From an uncultured Leucobacter sp. (GTDB lineage Bacteria; Actinomycetota; Actinomycetes; Actinomycetales; Microbacteriaceae): a stretch of 43,004 nt of DNA. Under the pieces are notes generated by a model. It was not told the origin of the DNA. It did no database searches and saw only the letters and a program-made list of their open reading frames with translations. The stretch is taken from the NCBI GenBank assembly GCA_937967375.1, contig CALCJF010000048.1, positions 1 through 43,004 on the forward strand, given 5' to 3'. This document shows positions 7,444-15,660 of the stretch, piece by piece. A program made the position numbers and the translations under genes. Position 1 is the first letter of the stretch, and every line of letters starts with the position of its first letter.

Positions 7444-8027
7444 GCGGGGGCTCATCGCTGCTGCGCGCCCTGCTCGAGGGGCTGGTTGCGGCGCTGAGCC
7501 CGAAGCAGAAACCCCAGTCGCGGGGGAGTGGGGCAGGCAGCGGAGGATCCTCGCCTCGCAATGCGCCCGTCGCCAAGTGGCGCGACCAGCTCTCGGCCGA
7601 ACACGACGAGCTCAGCCCCGGGCAAACAGGTGACGGCGCGACACGCGACCTCACAACTGCCGAACTGCGGGCCATGCGACCCAGTTACGCGCCAAGCCTT
7701 GACGGCGAGCCAGACCCTGGCGAGGTGATCTGGACCTGGGTGCCCTACGCCGAGAATGACGGGCGTGGCAAGGATCGCCCCGTGCTGATCATCGCGCGCC
7801 TCGATTCGGGCGGCTGGGCGGCCTGCTATCTCAGCACGAAGCAGCACCGCGGTTTCGTTTCGGTCGGCACGGGGCCGTGGGATTCGCAGGGCCGCGAGAG
7901 TTTTCTCTCACCCGAGCGCGTGCTTCGCGTGACCGGGCAGGGCATGCGACGTGAGTCTATGGGTATGGATCGCTCGCACTACGACCGTGCGGTGCAGGCT
8001 GTGAGGCGCTGGCACGGGCTCTCTTAA
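7440..8027 (+). CDS. PemK/MazF-like protein with long N-terminal extension
   Basis: This encodes 195 residues from a GTG overlapping the zapE stop. The first 85 or so residues are low-complexity and charged. From about residue 93 (PGEVIWTWVPYAENDGRGK, then DRPVLIIAR) the sequence follows the PemK/MazF fold: the GEVIW strand, the conserved DRPVLII strand and later a Ser/Thr/Arg-rich core. PemK/MazF proteins are mRNA endonuclease toxins. This one has no antitoxin gene beside it and is coupled to an essential-looking ATPase gene, so it may be a housekeeping relative rather than a toxin. The family call is good; the activity is unproven. Confidence 0.75.
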   Translation: MSGGSSLLRALLEGLVAALSPKQKPQSRGSGAGSGGSSPRNAPVAKWRDQLSAEHDELSPGQTGDGATRDLTTAELRAMRPSYAPSLDGEPDPGEVIWTWVPYAENDGRGKDRPVLIIARLDSGGWAACYLSTKQHRGFVSVGTGPWDSQGRESFLSPERVLRVTGQGMRRESMGMDRSHYDRAVQAVRRWHGLS

Positions 8028-8110
8028 CCGAGCCTGCGAGTGCGCCACCGTCGGGCTTATCGCTGCGCACTCCGCTGAGTACGGGTATCGCCGAACTCGC
8101 AGCCCGTGAC

Positions 8111-8116
8111 TAGAGT
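8111..8116 (+). promoter_or_regulatory. -10 hexamer, leaderless promoter of RibD-like gene
   Basis: TAGAGT ends 6 bases before the ATG of the following gene, which has no Shine-Dalgarno sequence. A leaderless transcript is expected. Confidence 0.5.
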
Positions 8117-8122
8117 GGCGAC

Positions 8123-8680
8123 ATGGGTCTTCTCACGTTCAGCCTCAATGTCACCCTCGACGGATGTATCGACCACCAAGAGGGCATTGCCGACGACGAG
8201 ACGCATGCCTATTTCACCGAGCTCATGAACGAGAGCGGTGCCATGCTCTGGGGTCGCACCACCTACGAGATGATGGAAGACTACTGGCCGGCCGTCGCCC
8301 GTGGTGAAATCAGCGCGCCCGCTGCGCTGGTCGAATGGGCGCAAGCGCTCGAGGTCAAACCGAAGTACGTGGTGTCATCGCGGCGAAACGAGTTTCCGTG
8401 GACCAACAGCCATCACCTTAGCGGCGACTTGGCCGAGGCTGTGACCGCGTTGAAAGCGGCGACCCCCGCGGGCGTTCTCGTCGGCAGCGCACAAATTGCT
8501 ACCGCGTTGGATCGGCTCGAACTGATCGACGAATACAAGTTTCTTGTGCACCCGATGATTGCCGCGCACGGCCCCAAGCTCCACGAGTCGGGGCTACCGA
8601 GCACCCGTCGTCTCGAATTGATCTCTGCGGTACCGATGAGCAACGGTGTGGTCGCGATGCACTATCGGAGGATCGATTGA
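8123..8680 (+). CDS. Dihydrofolate reductase / RibD C-terminal family protein
   Basis: This encodes 185 residues, the usual length for single-domain members. The N-terminus MGLLTFSLNVTLDGCIDH matches the 'S.SLDG' opening of the family. LWGRTTYEMMEDYWP is the second signature. The segment PAGVLVGSAQIATALDRLEL corresponds to the NADPH-binding Gly loop, and EYKFLVHPMIAAHG to the last conserved strand. Such stand-alone proteins (YwjB/YyaP type) are NADPH-dependent reductases of unknown substrate and should not be equated with FolA. The gene is monocistronic, with its own leaderless promoter and a strong terminator downstream. Confidence 0.85.
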   Translation: MGLLTFSLNVTLDGCIDHQEGIADDETHAYFTELMNESGAMLWGRTTYEMMEDYWPAVARGEISAPAALVEWAQALEVKPKYVVSSRRNEFPWTNSHHLSGDLAEAVTALKAATPAGVLVGSAQIATALDRLELIDEYKFLVHPMIAAHGPKLHESGLPSTRRLELISAVPMSNGVVAMHYRRID

Positions 8681-8712
8681 GCGCCGAGCCGAACCGAGAA
8701 TCGACACAACGC

Positions 8713-8744
8713 AAAAGGCGGTGAGTTTTCACTCACCGCCTTTT
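8713..8744. terminator. Bidirectional rho-independent terminator
   Basis: A hairpin of 13 or more base pairs (AAAAGGCGGTGAG paired with CTCACCGCCTTTT) has a T-run on both strands. It ends the RibD-like gene on the plus strand and the tRNA-Leu gene on the minus strand. Confidence 0.9.
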
Positions 8745-8755
8745 AGCTGTTCGCG

Positions 8756-8840
8756 TGCGCGGAGGGGGACTTGAACCCCCACGCCCTAATACGGGCACTA
8801 GCACCTCAAGCTAGCGCGTCTGCCATTCCGCCACCCGCGC
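8756..8840 (-). tRNA. tRNA-Leu, anticodon GAG
   Basis: Read on the minus strand, the acceptor arm GCGCGGG pairs with TCCGCGC. The anticodon arm CTAGC-TTGAGGT-GCTAG places GAG at positions 34-36. A long variable arm (TGCCCGTATTAGGGCG) marks a class II tRNA. The T arm is GGGGG-TTCAAGT-CCCCC. The length is 85 bases including discriminator A, and CCA is not encoded. GAG reads the CUC and CUU leucine codons. Confidence 0.95.
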
Positions 8841-9016
8841 GAACCACTCGCCGATCCTTTCCGGCGAACAGGGAATAACCTAGCACGGAAACTTGCGACG
8901 TACGAAATCGGGCGAGTCCCGACACGCCGAACGGTCGCAATTTCGAGTGCTCAGGCGTAGCCTTGGAACAGGGCCCGCACCCGCGAAGCCGTTGATTTTG
9001 CAGGGAAGTGAGTGAC

Positions 9017-9217
9017 ATGAGCCAGCACAACACGAACGAGCAGAAGCTCGCTTCGCAGCAAGACCACGAGTCTGACCCCGCTCACACGCCGGGAGACGGC
9101 TGGGTCGATGAGGGCGGGGCTTCGCATCTCGGACCAGCGACGCATCTTGACGCCGCACACGTTGCGAACGAGCACAACGTCAAAGCGCAGCACGGCGACT
9201 CCGAATCAACCGAGTGA
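9017..9217 (+). CDS. Small acidic hydrophilic protein, unknown function
   Basis: This encodes 66 residues starting MSQHNTNEQK. AGGGAAG at 9001-9007 lies about ten bases before this ATG; a GTG at 9008 is an alternative start. The protein is rich in His, Asp, Glu, Asn and Gln, has no hydrophobic segment and is probably disordered. It sits between tRNA-Leu and the M20 peptidase gene and ends 31 bases before the latter, which has its own promoter. No family is recognised. The good ribosome-binding site is the main support for it being real. Confidence 0.5.
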   Translation: MSQHNTNEQKLASQQDHESDPAHTPGDGWVDEGGASHLGPATHLDAAHVANEHNVKAQHGDSESTE

Positions 9218-9236
9218 GAATGTCGGCAGCTCTCGC

Positions 9237-9242
9237 TACTGT
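9237..9242 (+). promoter_or_regulatory. -10 hexamer, leaderless promoter of M20 peptidase
   Basis: TACTGT ends 6 bases before the ATG at 9249. The GGAG in between is only 2 bases from the ATG, too close to act as a ribosome-binding site. Confidence 0.45.
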
Positions 9243-9248
9243 GGAGAT

Positions 9249-10565
9249 ATGACCGAACACGCACCCGAGATCACCCCCCTCTCAGAAACGGCGAGCATCG
9301 CGCGCGATCTGATTCGCTTCGACACTTCAAACCGCGGCGAAGGCGACGCGAATCCTGAGTCTGACGCTGCAGCATACGTGTCGCGCTATCTCGAAGCGCT
9401 CGGGCTCGATCCCATCACTGTCGAGTCGGCGCCGGGGCGCGCGAGCGTGATCGCTCGGGTTGCCGGGGCAGACGCCTCGCTGCCAGCGCTCGTGCTGCAC
9501 GGTCATCTCGACGTGGTGCCGGCAGACCCGGTGAACTGGAGCGTCGACCCGTTCGCGGGCGTCGTGAAAGATGGCATGCTCTGGGGCAGGGGCGCGGTCG
9601 ACATGAAAGACATGTGCGCGATGATGCTCACCGCGGTCGCAGAACTGCTTCGAGCGGGTGAGCGTCCGAGGCGCGAGGTGATTCTCGCATTCTTCGCAGA
9701 CGAAGAGAACGGCGGCGTGTTCGGCGCGCATTATCTTGTCACGCATCACCCGGAGCTGTTTGAGGGCGCAGCAACGGCAATCAGCGAGGTAGGTGGTTAC
9801 TCGGTTGAGCTGAACGGATCGCGCGCCTACCTCATTCAGACTGGCGAGAAGGCGCTCGACTGGATCAAACTTCGCGCCCGCGGCACCGCAGCGCACGGCT
9901 CGCGAGTTTGGCACGACAATGCGGTGACCCGCCTCGCGGAGGCGATCGCCGCGCTCGGGCGGCACGAGTGGCCGCTTGCACTGTGTGACACGACGAGCGA
10001 ACTCATCGCCGAGATCGCAAAGATCTACGGCGAAGACCCCGAGACGGTTGACGCCGAGCAGCTCATTCTGCGCACGGGCAAGGCCGGCGGCTTTATTCAG
10101 GCGAGCCTGCGAAACACGAGCAACCCGACAGTGTTGCGCGCGGGGTACAAGCACAACGTGATTCCCGATACGGCTGAGGCGCTCGTCGATGTGCGCTCGC
10201 TCCCGGCAGACCAGCCCGGCATTCTTGCTGAGATTCAGCGCATCGTCGGAGACGACATCGAAATCGAGACCGTGCACAGTGACGTCGGGCTCGAAGTGCC
10301 CTTCGCCGGCGAGGCAGTCGAGGCAATGATCGAAAGCCTTCGACTGCACGACCCCGAGGCAAAGGTGTTGCCATATCTACTCTCTGGCGGCACCGACAAC
10401 AAGGCGCTGAGCCGCCTGGGCATTACCGGGTACGGATTCGTGCCGCTGCGGCTTCCTGCAGACCTCGATTTCCCGGGAATGTTTCACGGCGTCGACGAGC
10501 GGGTGCCGCTTGAAGCACTTGACTTTGGCCATCGCGTGCTCGCCGATCTGCTGCGTCGCTACTAA
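9249..10565 (+). CDS. M20/M25/M40 family zinc metallopeptidase
   Basis: This encodes 438 residues. Metal and catalytic motifs are in order: HGHLDVVP near residue 87, WGRGAVDMKD near 115 (bridging Asp) and ADEENGG near 152 (the catalytic Glu and metal Glu of the pair). A His in the dimerisation lid (GTAAHGSR) and a final metal His in GMFHGVDE follow. These give a complete di-zinc M20 hydrolase that cleaves peptides or N-acyl amino acids; exact substrates cannot be read from sequence. Actinobacterial members are often labelled dipeptidase or succinyl-diaminopimelate desuccinylase-like. The start was chosen because the -10 box lies directly before it. It appears to be monocistronic. Confidence 0.9.
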   Translation: MTEHAPEITPLSETASIARDLIRFDTSNRGEGDANPESDAAAYVSRYLEALGLDPITVESAPGRASVIARVAGADASLPALVLHGHLDVVPADPVNWSVDPFAGVVKDGMLWGRGAVDMKDMCAMMLTAVAELLRAGERPRREVILAFFADEENGGVFGAHYLVTHHPELFEGAATAISEVGGYSVELNGSRAYLIQTGEKALDWIKLRARGTAAHGSRVWHDNAVTRLAEAIAALGRHEWPLALCDTTSELIAEIAKIYGEDPETVDAEQLILRTGKAGGFIQASLRNTSNPTVLRAGYKHNVIPDTAEALVDVRSLPADQPGILAEIQRIVGDDIEIETVHSDVGLEVPFAGEAVEAMIESLRLHDPEAKVLPYLLSGGTDNKALSRLGITGYGFVPLRLPADLDFPGMFHGVDERVPLEALDFGHRVLADLLRRY

Positions 10566-10584
10566 GGCTCGGCAGATCGCACGT

Positions 10585-10590
10585 TAGTCT
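10585..10590 (+). promoter_or_regulatory. Possible -10 hexamer for uppP-mshC
   Basis: TAGTCT lies in the 111-base gap before uppP. It would give a leader of about 80 bases that includes the GGAGGA ribosome-binding site at 10661-10666. No convincing -35 is seen. Confidence 0.3.
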
Positions 10591-10676
10591 TGATCGGGGT
10601 TCTGGCGCACCAGAGTGCCCGAACCAGCACGAGTTGATCGTCGCAAGGCGAACAACAGACGGAGGAACCACAGCCC

Positions 10677-11540
10677 ATGGGCATCTTTGAGGCCATTCTG
10701 CTCGGCATCATTCAGGGACTCACCGAGTTTCTACCGATCTCGTCGAGCGCGCACCTGCGCATCGCGAGCGAACTCATGGGTATCGGCGATGCCGGAGCTG
10801 CCTTCACCGCGATCACCCAGCTCGGCACCGAGACTGCGGTGATCGTGTTCTTCTGGCGAGACATCACCCGCATCATCGGCCGCTGGTTCAGATCCCTGTT
10901 CGGCGGGGTGCCTCGGCGCGACCCCGATGCTCTGCTCGGCTGGTGGATCATTCTCGGCAGCGTGCCCATCGTCGTCGGCGGGCTGCTCTTCGAAGACGCC
11001 ATCGACCACTCACTGCGCTCGCTCTGGTTTGTTGCCATCGCCCTCATTGTCTTCGGCCTGCTGCTGGGCTGGGCCGATCGCGTCGGCAAGCAGCAGTTCG
11101 AGCTGAAACAGATGACCTGGAGGCACGCCGTCGTCTACGGCATCGCGCAGGCCCTTGCGCTGATCCCCGGGGTTTCGCGCTCCGGTGGCACCATCACTGC
11201 CGGTCGCCTCATGGGGTACACGCGCGAACAGGCTGCCCGTTACTCGTTCCTGCTCGCGATTCCGGCCGTATTCGGCTCGGGAGGGTACAAGCTCGTGAAG
11301 GCGATCGGCGATCCGTCGAGCACCCCGATGACCGAAACGCTCGTCGCGACCGTGGTTGCGTTCGCCATCGCCCTCGTCGTCATTGGCGTATTCATGAAGT
11401 ACATCTCGAAGGGCAGCTTCATGCCGTTCGTGATCTACCGCGTCGCACTCGGTGCCCTGATCTTGGTGCTGCTGGCCACCGGCGTGCTCGAGGCGAACAG
11501 CGCACCTGCCGTGGCCGCTGCCGTGGGGGGTGCCCAGTGA
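10677..11540 (+). CDS. uppP: Undecaprenyl-diphosphatase UppP (BacA)
   Basis: This encodes 287 residues forming a polytopic membrane protein. It dephosphorylates undecaprenyl diphosphate to recycle the lipid carrier for peptidoglycan and other wall polymers, and its overproduction gives bacitracin resistance. The two family signatures are present: GLTEFLPISSSAHL near residues 15-28 and PGVSRSGGT near 164-172, which together form the active site with conserved Glu, Ser and Arg. GGAGGA lies 10 bases before the ATG. The stop codon overlaps the mshC start (GTGA), and mycobacteria also place uppP near mshC, so the two form an operon. Confidence 0.95.
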   Translation: MGIFEAILLGIIQGLTEFLPISSSAHLRIASELMGIGDAGAAFTAITQLGTETAVIVFFWRDITRIIGRWFRSLFGGVPRRDPDALLGWWIILGSVPIVVGGLLFEDAIDHSLRSLWFVAIALIVFGLLLGWADRVGKQQFELKQMTWRHAVVYGIAQALALIPGVSRSGGTITAGRLMGYTREQAARYSFLLAIPAVFGSGGYKLVKAIGDPSSTPMTETLVATVVAFAIALVVIGVFMKYISKGSFMPFVIYRVALGALILVLLATGVLEANSAPAVAAAVGGAQ

Positions 11541-12805
11541 GAACCTGGACCGCGCCGACCCTTCCCTCGCTGCCCGGCACCGGGCAGCCACCGAGGCTGT
11601 TCAACACCGCCTCGGGCCGTCTTGAGCACCCACCGCTCTCGAACGAGCAGGCGACACTCTACGTCTGCGGCATCACCCCGTATGACGCGACCCATCTCGG
11701 TCACGCAGCAACGTACCTCGCGTTCGATGTCATGCAGCGCGCTTGGATCGACGCGGGCATCGAAACCGTCTACGCCCAAAACATCACCGACGTCGACGAC
11801 CCGCTGCTCGAGCGCGCGAAAGCCACTGGCGTCGACTGGAAGCACCTTGCCGACGATCAGATCTCACTCTTTCGAAGTGACATGTTTCGCCTCGGCATGC
11901 TGCCTCCGCAGCACTACGTCGCGGTCACCGAGCGCATCGAAGAGATCGCGGGCGCTGTTGCCAGGTTGCGCGAACTGGGCCTCGCCTACGAGGTGCCGAC
12001 CGCCGACTCAGAGGGTGACGATCTCTACTTCGACGTGCGTCAGGCTCAGGTCGCGAGCGAGTGGCGCCTCGGCGACGTCGCCCCCTACGACGCGCAGCTC
12101 ATGCGGCAGCTGAGCGCGGAGCGCGGCGGAGACCCGCAGCGCGAGGGAAAGCGCGACCCGCTCGACCCGCTGCTCTGGCGGGCCGCCCGCGAAGGCGAGC
12201 CGAGTTGGCCTTCAGAAGTGGGGGCGGGGCGACCGGGCTGGCACATCGAATGCTCGGTGATCGCCGCCGGCACTCTGGGCAATGCGTTCACGGTGCAGGG
12301 TGGCGGCGCAGACCTCGTGTTTCCGCACCACGAGTTCACGGCTGCGCACGCAACCGCGCTCTCGGGCACGCCCCTCGCGCACGCATACTGCCACGTCGGA
12401 CTCATCTCGTACCAGGGGCACAAGATGTCGAAGTCTCGTGGCAATCTGGTGCTCGTCTCTCGACTCCTCGAAGCGGGAGCCGACCCGTCGGCTATTCGAC
12501 TCGGCATTCTGGCGCACCACTATCGTTCAGAGTGGGAGTGGTTCGACGACGATCTGCAGACGGCGCATCGCCGCCTTCACGCCTGGCGTGAAGGCATCGC
12601 ACGTGTCTGTGACGATCCGCTCGATGCGCACGAGGTGCTTGCCCAGTTGCGCCAAGCACTCGCGAACGACCTCGATACCCCGGTGATGCTTGCCACGCTC
12701 GACGCCGCGCTCGATCGGGGAGTCGATCAGCCTTCGCTCATTGCTGACGCAGCCGAAGCGCTGCTCGGCGTGACTCTGATCGAAGCAGAGACTGCCACAA
12801 ACTAA
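11537..12805 (+). CDS. mshC: Cysteine:glucosaminyl-inositol ligase MshC (mycothiol synthesis)
   Basis: This encodes 422 residues from a GTG overlapping the uppP stop. MshC joins L-cysteine to 1D-myo-inositol 2-amino-2-deoxy-glucopyranoside using ATP, the penultimate step of mycothiol synthesis. It is a paralogue of cysteinyl-tRNA synthetase. The HIGH-type motif lies in TPYDATHLGHAAT (from residue 47), with Cys44 in YVCG as a zinc ligand. GWHIECSVIA carries the second zinc Cys, and HKMSKS (about residues 295-300) is the KMSKS loop. The absence of a long tRNA-binding C-terminus, together with the CGITPYDATHLGHA signature, separates it from CysS. It shows that the organism uses mycothiol as its thiol buffer. 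It ends 6 bases from the convergent PAC2 gene, with no visible terminator. Confidence 0.93.
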   Translation: MRTWTAPTLPSLPGTGQPPRLFNTASGRLEHPPLSNEQATLYVCGITPYDATHLGHAATYLAFDVMQRAWIDAGIETVYAQNITDVDDPLLERAKATGVDWKHLADDQISLFRSDMFRLGMLPPQHYVAVTERIEEIAGAVARLRELGLAYEVPTADSEGDDLYFDVRQAQVASEWRLGDVAPYDAQLMRQLSAERGGDPQREGKRDPLDPLLWRAAREGEPSWPSEVGAGRPGWHIECSVIAAGTLGNAFTVQGGGADLVFPHHEFTAAHATALSGTPLAHAYCHVGLISYQGHKMSKSRGNLVLVSRLLEAGADPSAIRLGILAHHYRSEWEWFDDDLQTAHRRLHAWREGIARVCDDPLDAHEVLAQLRQALANDLDTPVMLATLDAALDRGVDQPSLIADAAEALLGVTLIEAETATN

Positions 12806-12811
12806 TCGGGT

Positions 12812-13717
12812 CTAGCGCTCGGTGCCAGTCTCGGGATCGATGTTGAGGTACTTCTCGAACTCGTGTGCGATAGCCTCTCCCGTCGTTTCGGGGGCCGAGG
12901 CAGCATCGCGCGCTGCCTCGAGCGTACGAATGTAGTTCGACATGTCCTCGTCGACGGCGGCGATGCGATCGATGTTCGCCTCCCACTCAGTCGCCTCTTC
13001 GAGCAGGGTGCCTCGCGGAATCACGACGTCGAGCAGTTCCTCAAGCTTGTCGAGAATCGCGAGCGTCGCCTTCGGCGAGGGCGAGCTGTGTACATAGTGC
13101 GGCACTTGTGCCCAGAGCGAGAGCGACGGCACATCGGCGTCGGCGAGCGCAAGTTCAAGCACAGTGGTGATGCCAACTGGGCCCTCGTAGTCGCTGCGGG
13201 TCGCGCCCGTGCGCGCGCGCAGCTCGGCGTTCTCGCTGCTCAGGGTCGTGACGATCGGCCTCGAATGCGGTGAATCAGAGAACAGTGATCCGATGATGAT
13301 CACGGTGTCGATCTGCCAGACATCGACGAGGTCGACGATCTCGTCTGCGAAGGCACCCCAGTCTCGGGCCGGCTCGACACCGGCGAGCAAGAAGATCTCG
13401 GTGACGGGTGTGCCGTCAATGCGGCGAATGGTTTCTGCGTGCGGCTCGTCTGACACTCCAGGCCTGTGCACCGTGCCGTAGAGGCGGGTCTCTGGCCACT
13501 CGAGCACGCGCTTGCCTTGAGCATCAAAACTGACTTTCGGGCGATGAACCTGAAAATCGACAAAGCCGTCTGCTCCGATCGTATGCAGCATTTCGGCGTC
13601 GGTGAGTTCGCCAAGGTGCTGCAACACGGTCGTCGTCGCCGCGCCCGCGTCGCTCCAGCCCTCGAACGCAGCAATCATGACGCGTTCGGAGGAGGGGGAG
13701 TGTTCGACTCGGTTCAT
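12812..13717 (-). CDS. PAC2-family protein (proteasome assembly chaperone-like)
   Basis: This encodes 301 residues. The opening MIAAFEGWSDAG is the hallmark of the PAC2 family, followed by TTVLQHLGEL and further on DTVIIIGSLFSDSPHSRP and GPVGITTVLELALADADVPS. The family is named after eukaryotic proteasome assembly chaperone 2, but bacterial members have no established function; the M. tuberculosis counterpart near mshC is Rv2125. The C-terminus is Glu-rich and helical. The minus-strand TATTCT lies 6 bases before the ATG, implying a leaderless mRNA. No proteasome genes are present nearby, which argues for an independent role. Confidence 0.85.
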   Translation of the reverse strand: MNRVEHSPSSERVMIAAFEGWSDAGAATTTVLQHLGELTDAEMLHTIGADGFVDFQVHRPKVSFDAQGKRVLEWPETRLYGTVHRPGVSDEPHAETIRRIDGTPVTEIFLLAGVEPARDWGAFADEIVDLVDVWQIDTVIIIGSLFSDSPHSRPIVTTLSSENAELRARTGATRSDYEGPVGITTVLELALADADVPSLSLWAQVPHYVHSSPSPKATLAILDKLEELLDVVIPRGTLLEEATEWEANIDRIAAVDEDMSNYIRTLEAARDAASAPETTGEAIAHEFEKYLNIDPETGTER

Positions 13718-13723
13718 TTACCC

Positions 13724-13729
13724 AGAATA
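13724..13729 (-). promoter_or_regulatory. -10 hexamer, leaderless promoter of PAC2 gene
   Basis: On the minus strand TATTCT is followed by 6 bases and then the ATG. No ribosome-binding site is present. Confidence 0.5.
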
Positions 13730-13774
13730 GCCGCCGCGATGCCGCCTCGGTGAACCCTCGCCCACGCGGCAGAC

Positions 13775-13780
13775 TAGACT
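13775..13780 (+). promoter_or_regulatory. -10 hexamer, leaderless promoter of HAD-trmI unit
   Basis: TAGACT ends 7 bases before the ATG at 13788. The same hexamer and spacing occur before tatC and erpA. Confidence 0.55.
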
Positions 13781-13787
13781 TTTCTCG

Positions 13788-14504
13788 ATGACTTCAGACA
13801 CTCTTGCCGCGGTTCTTTGGGACATGGACGGCACGCTCATCGATTCTGAACCGCTCTGGATCGAGGTCGAGCTGGCGATGCTTCGTCGCTACGGCCTCGA
13901 AATGAGTGCCGAGACCCACGAGCGCATGATCGGTTCGGGTCTCTGGGAGGCCGCTGAGCATTTTCGCGAGCTCGGCGTTCCGCTGAGCGCCGACGAGATC
14001 GTTGCAGAGTGGGTTGAGAGCGTCGAGCGTGGGATCGCCATGACGGAACCGCAGTGGCGGCCCGGCGCGCGCGAACTGCTTGCCTCGCTTCTTGCCGCCG
14101 GCATTCCGTGCGCGCTCGTGACGATGTCGACTCGCTCGCTTGCTGACGCGGTGGTGGCGATGCTGCCGCAGGGGACCTTTCAGGCGATCGTTGCGGGCGA
14201 TGAGGTCGAGCACGAGAAACCGCACCCAGAACCTTATCTGCGGGGGGCGGCAGCGCTCGGTGTTTCGATCTCGGCCTGCTTGGCCTTTGAAGATTCGCCG
14301 ACGGGGCTCACCTCGGCTCACGCATCCGGCGCCGTCGCGATCGGCGTGCCGAACATGGTGCCTCTCGATCAGGCCCCCAGCCACGCATTGCTGCCCACGC
14401 TTGCCGGGCTGGACGCCGAAATGGCGGCCGCGCACTTCGCTAGGCTTCGCGAGCAGAACCACACACTTTCAGACACGAACGTCGCCGAGGAGGCCGTACT
14501 GTGA
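13788..14504 (+). CDS. HAD-superfamily phosphatase (beta-phosphoglucomutase-like)
   Basis: This encodes 238 residues. Motif I is WDMDGTLIDSE, with the nucleophile and acid Asp pair (D12, D14). The Ser/Thr of motif II sits in CALVTMSTRS, and motifs III/IV are represented by KPHPEPYL and FEDSPTGLTSAHASG. The alpha-helical cap between motifs I and II makes it a subclass I enzyme of the phosphoglycolate phosphatase/phosphoglucomutase group. The substrate cannot be read from sequence. The stop overlaps the trmI start (GTGA), and this gene-trmI pairing is common in related actinobacteria. Confidence 0.88.
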   Translation: MTSDTLAAVLWDMDGTLIDSEPLWIEVELAMLRRYGLEMSAETHERMIGSGLWEAAEHFRELGVPLSADEIVAEWVESVERGIAMTEPQWRPGARELLASLLAAGIPCALVTMSTRSLADAVVAMLPQGTFQAIVAGDEVEHEKPHPEPYLRGAAALGVSISACLAFEDSPTGLTSAHASGAVAIGVPNMVPLDQAPSHALLPTLAGLDAEMAAAHFARLREQNHTLSDTNVAEEAVL

Positions 14505-15583
14505 CCATCGCAGAGCACAATTCCGTACCCGCACACGCCCCGAGCCTGAGCGGGCCTTTCGGCTACGGTGATCGGGTGCAGCTGACTGGTCCGAAGGGGC
14601 GCCTCAACACCATCACGCTGGTGCCTGGGGGCGAATTTCACAGCCACCGAGGCATGGTGAAGCATGACGACCTCGTCGGACTGCCCGATGGTTCGGTCGT
14701 GAGCAATAGCAGCGACGAGGAGTACCTCGCACTGCGCCCGTTGCTCAGTGATTTCGTGATGTCGATGCCTCGCGGCGCGGCGATCGTGTACCCGAAAGAC
14801 GCAGCGCAGATCCTTTCGCTCGCCGACATCTTCCCGGGTGCCAGGGTGGTCGAGGCGGGTGTTGGTTCAGGTGCGCTTTCGCTACACCTGCTGCGGGCAG
14901 TGGGCGAGCGCGGCGAACTGCTTTCGTTCGAGCGTCGCGAGGAGTTCGCCGAGATCGCAACATCGAACGCTGCGGCGTTCTCGGGTGCTGTCCCTGAAAA
15001 CTGGACGGTGACAGTTGGTGACTTGCAAGACGCCCTCCCGAGTCACTGCGAGAGCGGATCGGTCGATCGCGTCGTGCTCGACATGCTCGCGCCCTGGGAG
15101 TGCGTTGATGTGGTCGCAGAGGCGCTCAAGCCCGGCGGAGTGCTGATCTGTTACGTCGCAACGGTGACGCAGCTCTCGCGCGTGGCCGAAGAGCTGCGCC
15201 GTTCCGGGCTGTTCACCCACCCGCAGGCGAACGAGACAATGGTTCGCGGATGGCACGTGGAGGGGCTCGCCGTGCGCCCAGACCATCGCATGGTCGCGCA
15301 CACGGGTTTTCTCATCACTGCACGCAGGCTTGCCCCCGGCGCGAAGCTGCCGCAGCTCAAGCGACGAGCGTCGAAGGGCGAGTACACCGACGCCGATGTC
15401 GCGGCGTGGACGCCGGATCTCGTGAGCGAAGAGAAGGGCGAGTGGAGCGAGGAGTCGATCGGTCAGTGGTCGAAGAGTGACAAGGTGCTCCGCAAGAAGG
15501 TGCGCCTTGCGCAGCGCTTCGCGCGTGAGCGCGGCGCGGGCGACGAAACCGCCGGAGACGAGAGGACTAGCGACGAGAGCTGA
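14501..15583 (+). CDS. trmI: tRNA (adenine-58-N1)-methyltransferase TrmI
   Basis: This encodes 360 residues. It methylates N1 of A58 in the T loop of tRNAs using S-adenosylmethionine. An N-terminal beta domain (GDRVQLTGPKGR, then the HDDLVGLPDGS loop) precedes the Rossmann fold. SAM motif I is VVEAGVGSGALSLHLLRAVG, with the acidic FERREEFAEIA strand after it, and VVLDMLAPWE is the catalytic Asp region. The C-terminal extension of about 60 residues is Lys/Glu/Arg-rich (WSEESIGQWSKSDKVLRKKV) and longer than in mycobacteria. In mycobacteria this gene flanks the mpa-dop-pup proteasome genes, but here it is followed directly by a lipoprotein and pafB. Confidence 0.92.
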   Translation: MTIAEHNSVPAHAPSLSGPFGYGDRVQLTGPKGRLNTITLVPGGEFHSHRGMVKHDDLVGLPDGSVVSNSSDEEYLALRPLLSDFVMSMPRGAAIVYPKDAAQILSLADIFPGARVVEAGVGSGALSLHLLRAVGERGELLSFERREEFAEIATSNAAAFSGAVPENWTVTVGDLQDALPSHCESGSVDRVVLDMLAPWECVDVVAEALKPGGVLICYVATVTQLSRVAEELRRSGLFTHPQANETMVRGWHVEGLAVRPDHRMVAHTGFLITARRLAPGAKLPQLKRRASKGEYTDADVAAWTPDLVSEEKGEWSEESIGQWSKSDKVLRKKVRLAQRFARERGAGDETAGDERTSDES

Positions 15584-15622
15584 GCCATCGCGCGCCGAGC
15601 ACGAGCTTCAAGCTGCCTCGGC

Positions 15623-15628
15623 TAAGCT
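15623..15628 (+). promoter_or_regulatory. Possible -10 hexamer for the FKBP-like lipoprotein-pafBC unit
   Basis: TAAGCT is followed by a leader of about 30 bases that contains AGAGGG at 15651-15656, the ribosome-binding site for the ATG at 15661. TAAGCT also occurs before ctaC. Confidence 0.35.
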
Positions 15629-15660
15629 AGTCAAGTTGTCGCATTCTTCGAGAGGGTGTC

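Noticed and set aside
9327..10349. Long minus-strand frame (340 codons) opposite the M20 peptidase
   Set aside because: It is antisense to a gene with complete catalytic motifs; the translation is His/Arg-rich with no recognisable domain, typical of high-GC shadow frames.
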